Assembly (NCBI RefSeq): GCF_037892605.1
Contig: NZ_JBBKTU010000001.1
Span: 2,852,001 to 2,916,000 of the forward strand
DNA length: 64,000 bases
Origin: Lacibacter sp. H407
Lineage (GTDB): Bacteria; Bacteroidota; Bacteroidia; Chitinophagales; Chitinophagaceae
Direction: 5' to 3'
Below the pieces are notes generated by a model. That model saw nothing but the letters and a program-made list of their open reading frames with translations. It was not told the origin of the DNA and did not search any database. Shown one piece after another: positions 17,714 to 26,493 of the stretch. Each line of letters opens with the position of its first letter. The stretch's first letter is position 1. The position numbers were made by a program, and so were the translations under genes.

Positions 17714-18790
17714 ATGGAGCAAGTGTTTTCTTATCCGCATTTATTTTCATTTACGAAGAATGTATTCCTTTCAATGGGTTGCAGCGAAGCTGATGCAACG
17801 ATTGCAACTACGGTATTGCTGTCGGCCGATCTGCGTGGTATCGATTCGCATGGTGTGGCAAGGCTGAGCGGTTATGTGCGTTTGTGGGAAGCAAAGCGGA
17901 TCAATGCAACACCCAACATCAAAATAATTCATGAAACACCATCAACCGCAGTTGTTGATGGCGACAGTGGATTGGGTTTGGTGGTTGCGCCGTTTGCAAT
18001 GAAGGTGGCTATTGAAAAAGCAACGAATGTTGGCAGCGGATGGGTGAGTGTACAAAACAGTAATCACTTTGGTATTGCAGGTTATCATGCAATGATGGCC
18101 TTGCAATATGATATGATCGGTATGGCCATGACCAATGCATCTGCATTAGTTGCACCAACGTTTTCTACTGAACGTATGCTGGGCACCAATCCAATTGCTG
18201 TAGCAGTGCCAAGTGGAAACGAACCGCCTTTTGTTGCAGACATGGCAACAACAACTGCTGCAAACGGTAAACTTGAAATTCTGCAACGCAAAAATCTTGA
18301 AGCACCAATCGGTTGGATTCAGGATGCAGATGGTGAAGCAACAACGGATGCACATGCACTAAAAAACAAAGGCGCATTATTGCCTTTGGGAAGCGATAAA
18401 GAACATGGCAGTCATAAAGGCTATGCACTGGGAAGTATTGTTGATATTTTTTCAGCTGTATTGAGCGGTGCCAATTATGGTCCGTGGGTGCCGCCCTTCC
18501 CGGCTTACGTGCCCATGCCGGAGAATCAACCGGGCAAAGGATTGGGTCATTTTCTTGGGGCGATGCGTATCGATGCATTCCGCAAAGCCGATGATTTTAA
18601 GAAAGACATGGACAACTGGATCCAACGTTTCCGTTCTGCCAAAACCATTGAAGGATACGATCAGGTGCTCATTCCCGGTGATCCCGAACGTTTGTTTGAA
18701 ATTCAACGAATGAAAGACGGTATCCCTTTATTGGAAACAGTTGCAGAAGATTTAGCAAAAGTTGGACAGAAATTCAATCTCTCTCTTTAA
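17714..18790 (+). CDS. Ldh-family oxidoreductase (malate/L-lactate dehydrogenase superfamily)
   Basis: A 358-residue NAD(P)H-dependent dehydrogenase of the YlbC/Ldh fold, unrelated to classical LDH. Family signatures are ADLRGIDSHGVARLSGYV near residue 40, NSNHFGIAGYHAMMA with the catalytic His, GTNPIAVAVPSG and GSHKGYALGSIVDIFS. Members reduce 2-oxo acids such as 2,3-diketogulonate, pyruvate or cyclic imino acids. Near the glucuronidase-like GH2 gene a sugar-acid role is attractive but unproven; its promoter region is separate from the upstream genes. There is no signal peptide and the length is normal. Confidence 0.92.
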   Translation: MEQVFSYPHLFSFTKNVFLSMGCSEADATIATTVLLSADLRGIDSHGVARLSGYVRLWEAKRINATPNIKIIHETPSTAVVDGDSGLGLVVAPFAMKVAIEKATNVGSGWVSVQNSNHFGIAGYHAMMALQYDMIGMAMTNASALVAPTFSTERMLGTNPIAVAVPSGNEPPFVADMATTTAANGKLEILQRKNLEAPIGWIQDADGEATTDAHALKNKGALLPLGSDKEHGSHKGYALGSIVDIFSAVLSGANYGPWVPPFPAYVPMPENQPGKGLGHFLGAMRIDAFRKADDFKKDMDNWIQRFRSAKTIEGYDQVLIPGDPERLFEIQRMKDGIPLLETVAEDLAKVGQKFNLSL

Positions 18791-18947
18791 TTTTGCAACC
18801 CGTTCGAATATGGTTTGCTGTGCGGGTGTTTCTTTTACCTGAGCATTGAAATGAGGTTGTTGCACTTCGGCTGTTAAAGATTATTTCAACTTTAATAAGA
18901 CGGTGGGGGGAATGATGAAGAAATTCGTCGGGGAGGTGATGTAGGAA

Positions 18948-19042
18948 GATGAGTGATGAATGATCAGTGATGAGTAGTCATCTATCAGCTATGAACCATG
19001 AACAATGAACAACTGGTCGTCTGTCGTCTATCGACTGTGGAC
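18948..19042. repeat. Word-like short-repeat block before aspartokinase
   Basis: The stretch is built from near-repeats of short words: GATGAGTGATGAATGAT, ATGAACCATGAACAATGAAC and GTCTGTCGTCTATCGACTG. The same words recur at 24042, 29322 (as reverse complement) and inside fmt. It has no coding potential and no promoter of obvious strength. Confidence 0.7.
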
Positions 19043-19071
19043 CAAATTAAAACATAAATAAACCTACGGTA

Positions 19072-20394
19072 ATGAAAGTGATGAAGTTTGGCGGTACCTC
19101 AGTGGGAAAGCCTGAAAGAATGCACGATGTAGCAACCCTGATTACTCGTGATGAAGAAGAAAAAATTGTGGTATTAAGTGCATTGAGCGGCACAACCAAT
19201 TCGTTGGTTGAAATTGGTGCGGCCATGGCAAGTGGCGACAGAGCTGCTGCCAAACAGGTAATTGATAAACTGGATGCACATTACCAAACTTTCATCAGCA
19301 ATCTGCTTGCGACAGAAGAAGCACAAACAAAATGTCGTGCAATTATTGCCGAGCATTTTGAATTCCTGAATATCATTCTCAAAATTTCGTTCAACGAAGC
19401 ATTAAATAAAGATATTCTGGCGCAAGGTGAATTGATGAGCACAAAAATGTTCAGCTGTTACCTCGAAGAAAAAGGGATCAATCATATGCTTTTGCCTGCA
19501 TTGGATTTCATGACCATTGATAGTTATGAAGAACCGCAGATCGGCAGCATCAAAGTAAAGCTGAGCCAGTTGTTGAATCAGAACAAAGACAAAAAAATAT
19601 TTATTACACAAGGATACATCAGCCGCAATGCAAGAGGTGAAGTGGATAATTTAAAACGTGGTGGTAGTGATTACAGTGCTTCATTGATCGGCGCTGCTAT
19701 CAACGCATCTGTATGTGAAATATGGACAGATATTGACGGCATGCACAACAACGATCCACGTATTGTTAAGAAAACAGTTGCCATTGAGCAGTTGAGTTTT
19801 GATGAAGCGGCAGAGTTAGCTTACTTCGGTGCAAAAATTTTACATCCTGCATCCATCTGGCCGGCACAGCATTATAAAATTCCTGTGAAGTTGTTGAACA
19901 CGATGCAGCCCGATGCTAAAGGCACACTCATTACAGAAGAAGCAGGAAGCGTTGGTGTAAAAGCGGTTGCTGCGAAAGATGGCATTACTGCTATTAAGAT
20001 CAAGAGCAGCCGCATGTTGTTGGCGTATGGTTTCTTACGCAAAGTGTTTGAAGTGTTTGAGAAATACCGCACATCGATCGATATGATCACTACTTCTGAA
20101 GTAGCTGTTTCGTTGACCATTGATAACAGCACACATCTCGATGAAATTATCCGTGAACTGGAACCATTCGGTACAGTTGAGCTGGATAAAGACCAGGCCA
20201 TTGTAAGTATTGTTGGAAATGAAATTGGCAAAACAGAACATATCCTTTCCAAATTATTCGAAAGTATTGCCGATATTCCTGTACGGATGGTGAGCTACGG
20301 TGGCAGTCCGCACAACGTTTCCTTGTTGGTGCCTGCATCATACAAAACACAAACCTTGCAGATATTGAATAAAGGAATTTTTGGTTTGGATTAA
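19072..20394 (+). CDS. lysC: Aspartate kinase, monofunctional
   Basis: A 440-residue enzyme that phosphorylates L-aspartate, the first step to lysine, threonine, methionine and diaminopimelate. The N-terminal kinase domain starts with the signature KFGGTSVG (residues 5-12) and includes ITQGYISRNARGEV and KRGGSDYSASLIGAAI. Two ACT regulatory domains fill the C-terminus (from about residue 300; SSRMLLAYGFLRKVFEVF, QAIVSIVGNEIG). No homoserine dehydrogenase domain follows, so it is monofunctional. It is preceded by a repeat block rather than another gene, so it has its own promoter, which I could not locate. Confidence 0.96.
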   Translation: MKVMKFGGTSVGKPERMHDVATLITRDEEEKIVVLSALSGTTNSLVEIGAAMASGDRAAAKQVIDKLDAHYQTFISNLLATEEAQTKCRAIIAEHFEFLNIILKISFNEALNKDILAQGELMSTKMFSCYLEEKGINHMLLPALDFMTIDSYEEPQIGSIKVKLSQLLNQNKDKKIFITQGYISRNARGEVDNLKRGGSDYSASLIGAAINASVCEIWTDIDGMHNNDPRIVKKTVAIEQLSFDEAAELAYFGAKILHPASIWPAQHYKIPVKLLNTMQPDAKGTLITEEAGSVGVKAVAAKDGITAIKIKSSRMLLAYGFLRKVFEVFEKYRTSIDMITTSEVAVSLTIDNSTHLDEIIRELEPFGTVELDKDQAIVSIVGNEIGKTEHILSKLFESIADIPVRMVSYGGSPHNVSLLVPASYKTQTLQILNKGIFGLD

Positions 20395-20424
20395 CAGAAT
20401 TAGATCAGTCTTTATTTTTCTATT

Positions 20425-20467
20425 AAGCCCGTAATTGTATCTTGAGGAAGTATGCAATTACGGGCTT
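20425..20467 (+). terminator. Perfect 13-bp hairpin across the next gene's start codon
   Basis: AAGCCCGTAATTG and CAATTACGGGCTT pair perfectly around a 17-base loop, 30 bases after the aspartokinase stop. The right arm begins three bases into the downstream CDS (ATG at 20452). It may act as the aspartokinase terminator, as a fold hiding the next start codon, or both. The following T run is short. Confidence 0.55.
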
Positions 20468-21309
20468 CTTTATTCCTGCTTACTTTTCTTTTTTGTTCAA
20501 CCATGTTTGGGCAAACACCTGCCGGTGTGTGGGAGGGTAGTTTTTTGGTGAACGGAAATAAAAAGCAAAAAATGAATGTGCGGATCGAGTTGATGGAACA
20601 GGAAGGTGGATTTGTCGGCATTATTAATACAAGAGGGTTTGATAAGAATACAGTGTATGGTTGTGATTACCTGGTAACAGGTTCTGTAAATGGACAAACA
20701 CTTAACCTTAAGCGAAAAAGTGTACGGCGTGGAGTAGGAATGAGTAACGAAGAATGTTTTTGGTTTCAGGAACTTGATCTCCGTTTACAAAAAGCAAACG
20801 CCGTTGAACAATTGAAAGGCGTGTGGGTTTGGATGAGCGAGGAAGCCGATCAGTTTATGGCAGTTAAATCGCAGGACAGTGTTTCTGAAGTTACCAAAGA
20901 TGAAATTACAGCATACGTTGAAGAAACGTACCGCATGTACGAAGAGAACAATGTGTTGTTACCGGTAGTAGATCGCATGAGTAATAAGGTCGCTGATATC
21001 TATGTTGACAGTGGCGATATTGTGCTTGATTTTTCAGTTGATTCAGCAAGCGTACATGATTCAATTGCTGTGTTCTTTAACGGCAACCTCATCTCGGCCG
21101 ATCATAATTTTATAAAAGCTCCACTCCGTGTTCGGCTTAAAGAACTGGCACCAGGGGCCAATGATGTAGTCGTGATCAGTCAATCGGTTGCGCAAAAAAA
21201 GTTAAGCATCCGTCTTGATGTAAAATTCCAGGGCAAGTCGCTGCAATTTACCCTGCAGCCAGGCTATACCCGCAATGAGCTGTTGTTTTTCCATCGAAAA
21301 CAGGAATGA
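20452..21309 (+). CDS. Exported protein of unknown function
   Basis: A 285-residue protein with a clear signal peptide (residues 1-21, ending MFGQ). The first mature part, starting TPAGVWEGSFLVNG, looks like a lipocalin-like or beta-rich domain (GFVGIINTRG, YLVTGSVNGQTLNLK). The C-terminal third (ADIYVDSGDIVLDFSVDSAS to LKELAPGANDVVVISQS) resembles the small beta-sandwich seen in other Bacteroidota proteins, with VFFNGNLISADHNF. I do not recognise a named family with confidence. The first codons lie in the right arm of a hairpin, which could limit translation. No partner gene is evident. Confidence 0.75.
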   Translation: MQLRASLFLLTFLFCSTMFGQTPAGVWEGSFLVNGNKKQKMNVRIELMEQEGGFVGIINTRGFDKNTVYGCDYLVTGSVNGQTLNLKRKSVRRGVGMSNEECFWFQELDLRLQKANAVEQLKGVWVWMSEEADQFMAVKSQDSVSEVTKDEITAYVEETYRMYEENNVLLPVVDRMSNKVADIYVDSGDIVLDFSVDSASVHDSIAVFFNGNLISADHNFIKAPLRVRLKELAPGANDVVVISQSVAQKKLSIRLDVKFQGKSLQFTLQPGYTRNELLFFHRKQE

Positions 21310-21329
21310 TGGCAGGAACGTTTTTCAGT

Positions 21330-21337
21330 TATATTTG
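21330..21337 (+). promoter_or_regulatory. Bacteroidota -7 element TATATTTG
   Basis: A full TAnnTTTG match lies 21 bases before the proline dehydrogenase ATG at 21359 and just after the stop of the preceding gene. It supports that start over the longer reading frame that begins at 21275. Confidence 0.5.
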
Positions 21338-21358
21338 CTCCCTCTAATCGTAGATAGC

Positions 21359-22591
21359 ATGCCGAACAATTCCAAAGTTTCTTTCGAGAATACAGCTAAC
21401 GCATTTGAATATAAGAACGACCAGCAACTGAAGAAAGCCCATTTTCTTTTTTCATCGATGGGGTTTAATTGGTTGGTAAATATTGGTACCCGTCTTACTC
21501 CTTGGGCCATTAAAGCCGGTTTGCCGGTGAAGGGTCTTATCCGCAGTACATTATTTGATCAATTTGTGGGAGGCGAAACTTTGCAGCAAACGGCAAAAGT
21601 GGCCGATATGCTGGAGAAATTTCATGTGCAGGTGATCCTTGATTATGGTGTAGAGGGTGGTGATTATGGCGAAGATGAAAAAGACCATGCTTGCGATGAG
21701 TTTATTAAAGTGATCGACTATGCAGCCACGCAGGCCAACATTCCATTCATGAGTGTGAAAGTAACAGGTGTTGCACGGTTTGCACTGTTGGAAAAAATGG
21801 ATGAGTTGATGCATAACGGAACAGGCACATTGATTCGCCGTTACGAGCAGGCATTGGAACAGTTAACAAAAGAAGAGCGGGAAGAATGGCAGCGTGTATG
21901 CAACCGCATGGAAAAAATATGTTCAGCCGCCGCAACAAAAAAAGTTGGGGTGCTGATCGATGCTGAAGAAACCTGGATACAGGATCCGGTGGATGCATTA
22001 ACGATGTTGATGATGGATCAGTATAACAAAACAAGCGCTGTGGTGTACAACACAGCGCAAATGTATCGTCACGATCGTTATCAGTTTATTCATGACTGTT
22101 TTGAAGCAGCGGAGCAACGCAATTTTATTCTCGGAATCAAAATTGTGCGTGGTGCCTACATGGAAAAAGAGCGCAAGCGTGCACAGGACATGAATTATGA
22201 ATCACCGATTCAGCCCGATAAAGAAAGCAGCGACCGTGATTATGACGCCGCCGTTGAGTTTTGCATTCAGCATGTAGATCGTGTTGCCACCATTGTTGCA
22301 TCGCACAACGAACATAGCAATCAGTTGGCTGCCGAATTACTCCATAGCAAAGGTTTGCCGCACAATCATCCGCATGTGCACTTCAGTCAGCTTTATGGTA
22401 TGAGCGATCATATCACGTTCAACCTTGCCAAACAAGGGTATTCAGTCAGCAAGTATTTGCCGTTTGGTCCTCTTGAAGATGTGGTGCCTTATCTGATGCG
22501 CCGTGCACAGGAAAACAGCTCCATGAACGGACAAATGGGACGGGAGCTGCTCTTGATCAAAAAGGAAATGGCTAGAAGAGGAGTGAAGTAA
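21359..22591 (+). CDS. Proline dehydrogenase (FAD-dependent)
   Basis: A 410-residue enzyme oxidising L-proline to pyrroline-5-carboxylate, passing electrons to FAD and the quinone pool. Family features: KVTGVARFALLEKM, GVLIDAEETWIQDPVD, YNTAQMYRHDRYQFI, the motif KIVRGAYMEKERKRA, ATIVASHNEHSNQLA and the C-terminal YLPFGPLEDVVPYLMRRAQENS, which carries the substrate-binding Arg residues. It is a stand-alone PRODH with no fused P5C dehydrogenase, as usual in Bacteroidota. I chose the ATG at 21359 because a promoter element lies just upstream. The symbol putA would imply the fused form, so it is not used. Confidence 0.95.
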   Translation: MPNNSKVSFENTANAFEYKNDQQLKKAHFLFSSMGFNWLVNIGTRLTPWAIKAGLPVKGLIRSTLFDQFVGGETLQQTAKVADMLEKFHVQVILDYGVEGGDYGEDEKDHACDEFIKVIDYAATQANIPFMSVKVTGVARFALLEKMDELMHNGTGTLIRRYEQALEQLTKEEREEWQRVCNRMEKICSAAATKKVGVLIDAEETWIQDPVDALTMLMMDQYNKTSAVVYNTAQMYRHDRYQFIHDCFEAAEQRNFILGIKIVRGAYMEKERKRAQDMNYESPIQPDKESSDRDYDAAVEFCIQHVDRVATIVASHNEHSNQLAAELLHSKGLPHNHPHVHFSQLYGMSDHITFNLAKQGYSVSKYLPFGPLEDVVPYLMRRAQENSSMNGQMGRELLLIKKEMARRGVK

Positions 22592-22677
22592 ATCACCAGT
22601 GCCTCTCTCTGTACACAATCAATCCACACCTATCGGCCACCGGCTAATGGCTAGTGGCTTTTCTTTACCTTGCACCC

Positions 22678-23472
22678 ATGCAACAATACCTCTCTTTACT
22701 GCAGCATATATTGGATAACGGTGTTGAAAAAACCGATCGTACAGGCACAGGTACTAAAAGTGTGTTTGGCTACCAGATGCGTTTTGATCTGAGCGAAGGA
22801 TTCCCTTTGGTCACGACCAAGAAAGTACACATGCGCAGCATAATTCATGAACTGCTTTGGTTCCTGAAAGGAGAAACAAATATTGCTTATCTCAAAGAAA
22901 ACAATGTGAGCATCTGGGACGAGTGGGCAAATGAAAATGGAGAGCTTGGTCCGGTATACGGCAAACAGTGGCGTAGCTGGGAAGGAGCGAATGGAGTAGA
23001 GATCGATCAGGTAAAAGACTTGATTGATCAGATCAAAAAAAATCCGGATAGCCGTCGTTTAATTATTAGTGCATGGAATGTAGCTGATCTGCCAAAGATG
23101 GCGTTGATGCCTTGTCACACCATTTTTCAATTCTATGTTGCGGAAGGAAAATTAAGTTGTCAGTTATACCAACGCAGTGCCGATGTGTTTCTCGGTGTTC
23201 CCTTCAATATTGCATCGTATGCATTACTGACGATGATGATCGCACAGGTGTGTGATCTCAAGCCCGGTGATTTTGTGCATACGTTTGGTGATGTGCACAT
23301 TTACAGCAACCATATGGAACAAGTGAATCTGCAATTAAGCCGCACACCGTTTCAATTACCATCCATGAAGTTGAATCCGGAGGTAAAAGATATTTTCGAA
23401 TTTAAGTTCGACGATTTTACGTTGGAGAATTACCAAAGTCATGGAGCGATTAAAGCGCCGGTAGCTGTTTGA
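22678..23472 (+). CDS. thyA: Thymidylate synthase
   Basis: A 264-residue protein, the same length as the E. coli enzyme. It methylates dUMP to dTMP using methylenetetrahydrofolate. The catalytic Cys146 is in [11 protein letters not shown], and the dUMP and folate sites are visible as [44 protein letters not shown] and [11 protein letters not shown]. The ATG at 22678 gives exactly this length and lies five bases after a TACCTTG promoter-like element; a start at 22654 is unlikely. Dihydrofolate reductase, which regenerates the folate cofactor it uses up, follows on the same strand. Confidence 0.98.
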   Translation: MQQYLSLLQHILDNGVEKTDRTGTGTKSVFGYQMRFDLSEGFPLVTTKKVHMRSIIHELLWFLKGETNIAYLKENNVSIWDEWANENGELGPVYGKQWRSWEGANGVEIDQVKDLIDQIKKNPDSRRLIISAWNVADLPKMALMPCHTIFQFYVAEGKLSCQLYQRSADVFLGVPFNIASYALLTMMIAQVCDLKPGDFVHTFGDVHIYSNHMEQVNLQLSRTPFQLPSMKLNPEVKDIFEFKFDDFTLENYQSHGAIKAPVAV

Positions 23473-23540
23473 TTTCAGATTGCAGATGTTCAATTTTAGA
23501 TTTGTTCGCAATCTGCAATCGTCATTCTAAAATCTGAAAT
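23473..23540. repeat. Word-like repeat with inverted arms between thyA and folA
   Basis: The whole gap is made of variants of AATCTGAAAT and GCAATCTGCAATC, with TTTCAGATTGCAGAT at the left and its near reverse complement at the right, so it can fold back on itself. The right end abuts the folA start codon. Confidence 0.7.
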
Positions 23541-24041
23541 GTGATTATAAGTTTAATCGTCGCAGCAAGTTCCAACAACGCCATCGGTCGTAACAACGAA
23601 TTACTATGGCATTTACCGATCGATCTGAAGTTTTTCAAAAACACAACCTGGGCGTTACCTGTGATTATGGGGCGAAAAACGTTTGAATCAGTTGGCAGTA
23701 AACCGTTAACAGGGAGAACCAATATTATTGTTTCAAGACAGGAAGGTTTGACATCACAATATGATAATGTATGGTTTGCTGCTTCGCTTGATGAAGCAAT
23801 TGAACAGGCAAAAAAACTCGAGACAAAAGAGATCATGATCGCAGGTGGTGCGCAGATCTACGAACAGGCATTGCCCATTTCAAACCGCATTTATTTAACA
23901 AGAGTGCATGTGCATTTAGAAGCCGATGCGTTCTTTCCTCCTTTTCCTCTTGACGAGTGGAACTTAACCCGCAACAGTGATTTTGAAGCGAATGAAAAGC
24001 ATGCATACTCATTCTCCATTCAACAATGGGATAGGAAATAA
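23541..24041 (+). CDS. folA: Dihydrofolate reductase
   Basis: A 166-residue enzyme reducing dihydrofolate to tetrahydrofolate with NADPH. The N-terminus ISLIVAASSNNAIGRNNELL is followed by WHLPIDLKFF with the catalytic acid Asp28; the NADPH-binding motifs VIMGRKTFESVG and IMIAGGAQIYEQAL are present, and the length is typical. The start is a GTG at 23541, directly after a repeat block, with no Shine-Dalgarno sequence. Its position after thyA is the common arrangement because thymidylate synthase produces its substrate; whether the repeat between them blocks read-through is unknown. Confidence 0.97.
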   Translation: MIISLIVAASSNNAIGRNNELLWHLPIDLKFFKNTTWALPVIMGRKTFESVGSKPLTGRTNIIVSRQEGLTSQYDNVWFAASLDEAIEQAKKLETKEIMIAGGAQIYEQALPISNRIYLTRVHVHLEADAFFPPFPLDEWNLTRNSDFEANEKHAYSFSIQQWDRK

Positions 24042-24112
24042 TGAGGGATGAGTAATGAATGATGAGTGCTTACATTTCCCAATTCCTAACTACAAATTCC
24101 TAATTCCATTTC
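24042..24112. repeat. Word-like short-repeat block
   Basis: GATGAGTAATGAATGATGAG is followed by CCAATTCCTAACTACAAATT and CCTAATTCC. The first word matches the block at 18948 and the reverse complement of the block at 29322. Confidence 0.7.
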
Positions 24113-24115
24113 CTG

Positions 24116-24916
24116 ATGTATTCATCTTTCCAGCTCGGTAAAAAGTATCTCAACTATTATTTCACTGCTGCTAACGGCAAAGGGCACGGTATTCATTCGC
24201 CGTTTGTGTTTGATCTGGTTGTAAATGTGCTGAATGATAAAACGAATTATGCTGCCTATAAAGAAATTGAATTACAACGGAGTTTATTGTTAGGCAATGA
24301 AACGATCATCACCGTTGAAGATTTTGGTGCAGGTTCAACCAAAGGATTAACGAAACAACGGGTGGTGCAGCAGATAGCAGCTACTTCACTAAAGCCAAAA
24401 AAATATGCTCAATTGTTGTACAGGTTCGTAAATTATTTTCAACCAACACAAATACTGGAGCTGGGAACATCGTTAGGTATCACCACTGCTTATCTTGCCA
24501 AAGCTAAACCAACTGCTGTTGTTACAACCATGGAGGGATCTTATACGATTGCTAAAATTGCTGAAGAGAATTTTCAAAGGCTGTTGCTCCAAAATATACG
24601 CATCGTTACCGGCAATTTTGATGAAACGCTGGCATCAACAATTGCTTCAGCATCTCAGTCTTTCAACTTTGTGTTTATCGATGGTAATCATCGCAAAGAA
24701 CCAACGCTCCGTTATTTTGAACAGTTACTTGCAAAGGCTGATAGTAATACGGTATTTGTTTTTGACGATATTCACTGGAGTAAGGAAATGGAAGAAGCAT
24801 GGGAGCATTTGAAGCAACATGCATCGGTTACATTAACGATTGATCTGTTTTTTATTGGACTGGTGTTCTTACGAAAAGAACAAAAGGCGAAAGAGCATTT
24901 TGTGATCAGGTTCTGA
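24116..24916 (+). CDS. SAM-dependent methyltransferase, O-methyltransferase type
   Basis: A 266-residue cytoplasmic protein with a class I methyltransferase fold. Motif I is ILELGTSLGITTAYLAKA (about residues 118-135), followed by TTMEGSYTIAKIAEENF (acidic ribose-binding position), the motif FNFVFIDGNHRKEP and FVFDDIHWSKEMEEAWEHL. This is the pattern of the caffeoyl-CoA O-methyltransferase-like group, here with a Bacteroidota-specific N-terminus (GHGIHSPFVFDLV). The substrate is unknown. It stands between two repeat-rich or gene-free gaps and shows no operon partner. Confidence 0.88.
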   Translation: MYSSFQLGKKYLNYYFTAANGKGHGIHSPFVFDLVVNVLNDKTNYAAYKEIELQRSLLLGNETIITVEDFGAGSTKGLTKQRVVQQIAATSLKPKKYAQLLYRFVNYFQPTQILELGTSLGITTAYLAKAKPTAVVTTMEGSYTIAKIAEENFQRLLLQNIRIVTGNFDETLASTIASASQSFNFVFIDGNHRKEPTLRYFEQLLAKADSNTVFVFDDIHWSKEMEEAWEHLKQHASVTLTIDLFFIGLVFLRKEQKAKEHFVIRF

Positions 24917-25013
24917 ATTTTATCGGGATATATTCTTATTTCAAAATTTTGGCTTTGATAAAAATCAATAACTTCACATCCTCACTGCAAAACTTGCTTA
25001 ATCCCGATTTATT

Positions 25014-26123
25014 ATGGTTATTGGTGTTTTAAAAGAACCGGCACACGAAACAAGAGTATCAATGATTGCCGAATCTGTTGCGGCATTGGTGAAAAAAGGA
25101 ATCACAGTATTTGTGGAAAACGGAGCAGGCAATCTGTCGTTTTGTAATCACGCAGCATATGAAGCAGCAGGTGCACATATCAAAACCCGGCAGGAAGTGA
25201 TCGGTGATGCAGACATTATTCTGTCAATCCATGCGCCAACTCCGGCTGAGATCGATCAACTGTCAGCAAAGATTCTTATTGGTGTGTATCAGCCATTGAT
25301 GCATGTGGATGCCATGAAAAACTGGGCAACAAAAAATATAACTTCCTTTTCATTGGATATGTTGCCACGTACTACCCGTGCACAGGCAATGGACGTGTTG
25401 AGTTCACAGGCAAATATTGCCGGATATAAAGCAGTCTTGACAGCAGCGAATTTTTATTCCCGTTATTTTCCCATGTTTATGACGGCTGCAGGAAGTATCA
25501 AGCCTGCTAAAGTGTTAATACTTGGTGCCGGTGTTGCAGGATTACAGGCCATTGCAACTGCCAAACGTTTAGGTGCGGTGGTGGAAGTGTTTGATACACG
25601 GCCAGCGGTGAAAGAAGAAGTAATGAGCCTCGGTGCAAAATTTGTAGAAGTAGAAGGTGCGGCCGATGCAAGTAAAGCAGGTGGTTATGCAGTTGAACAA
25701 ACAGAAGAATACAAACAAAAGCAACAGCAAAAAATTTCGGAGAGTGTTGCAAAAGCAGATATCATTATTACTACTGCACAGATACCCGGTCGTAAAGCAC
25801 CGATATTGATCACGGAGGAAATGTTGCAACTGATGCAAAATGGTTCAGTTATTATTGATCTGGCAGCGTCAACTGGTGGTAATACACCCTTCACGAAAAA
25901 TAATGAAACAGTTGTTGTAAACGGAGTAAGCATTGTAGGTAATTCAAATCTGCAGGCAACAATGCCGTCAGATGCAAGTAAACTGTACGGAAAAAATGTT
26001 CTCAACTTTTTACAACTCATCATCACCAAAGAAGCAACGATCAATCTCAATTGGGAAGATGATCTGGTAGAAGGCTCTTGTATTACACACAACAACGAAC
26101 TGGTTCACGAACGATTAAAATAA
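25014..26123 (+). CDS. pntAA: NAD(P) transhydrogenase subunit alpha, part 1
   Basis: A 369-residue soluble NAD(H)-binding domain I of the proton-translocating transhydrogenase. It resembles alanine dehydrogenase, with VIGVLKEPAHETRVSMIAES at the N-terminus, the Rossmann motif ILGAGVAGLQAIATAKRLGA, VFDTRPAVKEEVMSLGAKF and IITTAQIPGRKAPILITEEM. In this layout the alpha subunit is split in two, as in Rhodospirillum, rather than fused as in E. coli. It is 25 bases upstream of part 2, and the three genes form one operon. The complex uses the proton gradient to make NADPH from NADH. Confidence 0.96.
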   Translation: MVIGVLKEPAHETRVSMIAESVAALVKKGITVFVENGAGNLSFCNHAAYEAAGAHIKTRQEVIGDADIILSIHAPTPAEIDQLSAKILIGVYQPLMHVDAMKNWATKNITSFSLDMLPRTTRAQAMDVLSSQANIAGYKAVLTAANFYSRYFPMFMTAAGSIKPAKVLILGAGVAGLQAIATAKRLGAVVEVFDTRPAVKEEVMSLGAKFVEVEGAADASKAGGYAVEQTEEYKQKQQQKISESVAKADIIITTAQIPGRKAPILITEEMLQLMQNGSVIIDLAASTGGNTPFTKNNETVVVNGVSIVGNSNLQATMPSDASKLYGKNVLNFLQLIITKEATINLNWEDDLVEGSCITHNNELVHERLK

Positions 26124-26148
26124 TTCACTCACACATCATTCAACGAGT

Positions 26149-26457
26149 ATGGAAAGTGTTCTCAATTTTATTTCAGCAAACGAGCAGATGATCTACATTC
26201 TGATGCTGGTTATTTTTCTTGGCTTTATTGTCATCAGTCGTGTGCCTGCTGTATTGCATACGCCATTGATGAGTCATGCAAACGCCATCAGCGGTGTGGT
26301 AATTATTGGAGCCATCATTGTAATGGGCCGTGCCGATGCTGATAATTATGCCGCATTGATCCTTGGTTTCCTTGCCGTGGTGTTAGGTGCCATTAACGTA
26401 GTGGGTGGATTTGTTGTAACCGACCGCATGCTGGAAATGTTTAAAAAGAAAAAATAA
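26149..26457 (+). CDS. pntAB: NAD(P) transhydrogenase subunit alpha, part 2
   Basis: A 102-residue membrane protein supplying part of the proton channel (domain II) of the transhydrogenase. It has three to four membrane spans, visible as MIYILMLVIFLGFIVISRV, ISGVVIIGAIIVMG and AALILGFLAVVLGAINVVGG, with the conserved PALHTPLMS-type loop here written VPAVLHTPLMSHANAISG. It sits between pntAA and pntB with gaps of 25 and 36 bases. The size is typical of the split form. Confidence 0.96.
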   Translation: MESVLNFISANEQMIYILMLVIFLGFIVISRVPAVLHTPLMSHANAISGVVIIGAIIVMGRADADNYAALILGFLAVVLGAINVVGGFVVTDRMLEMFKKKK

Positions 26458-26493
26458 TCCGTTCCGGAGTAATTCATACAAACTGACTGAATA

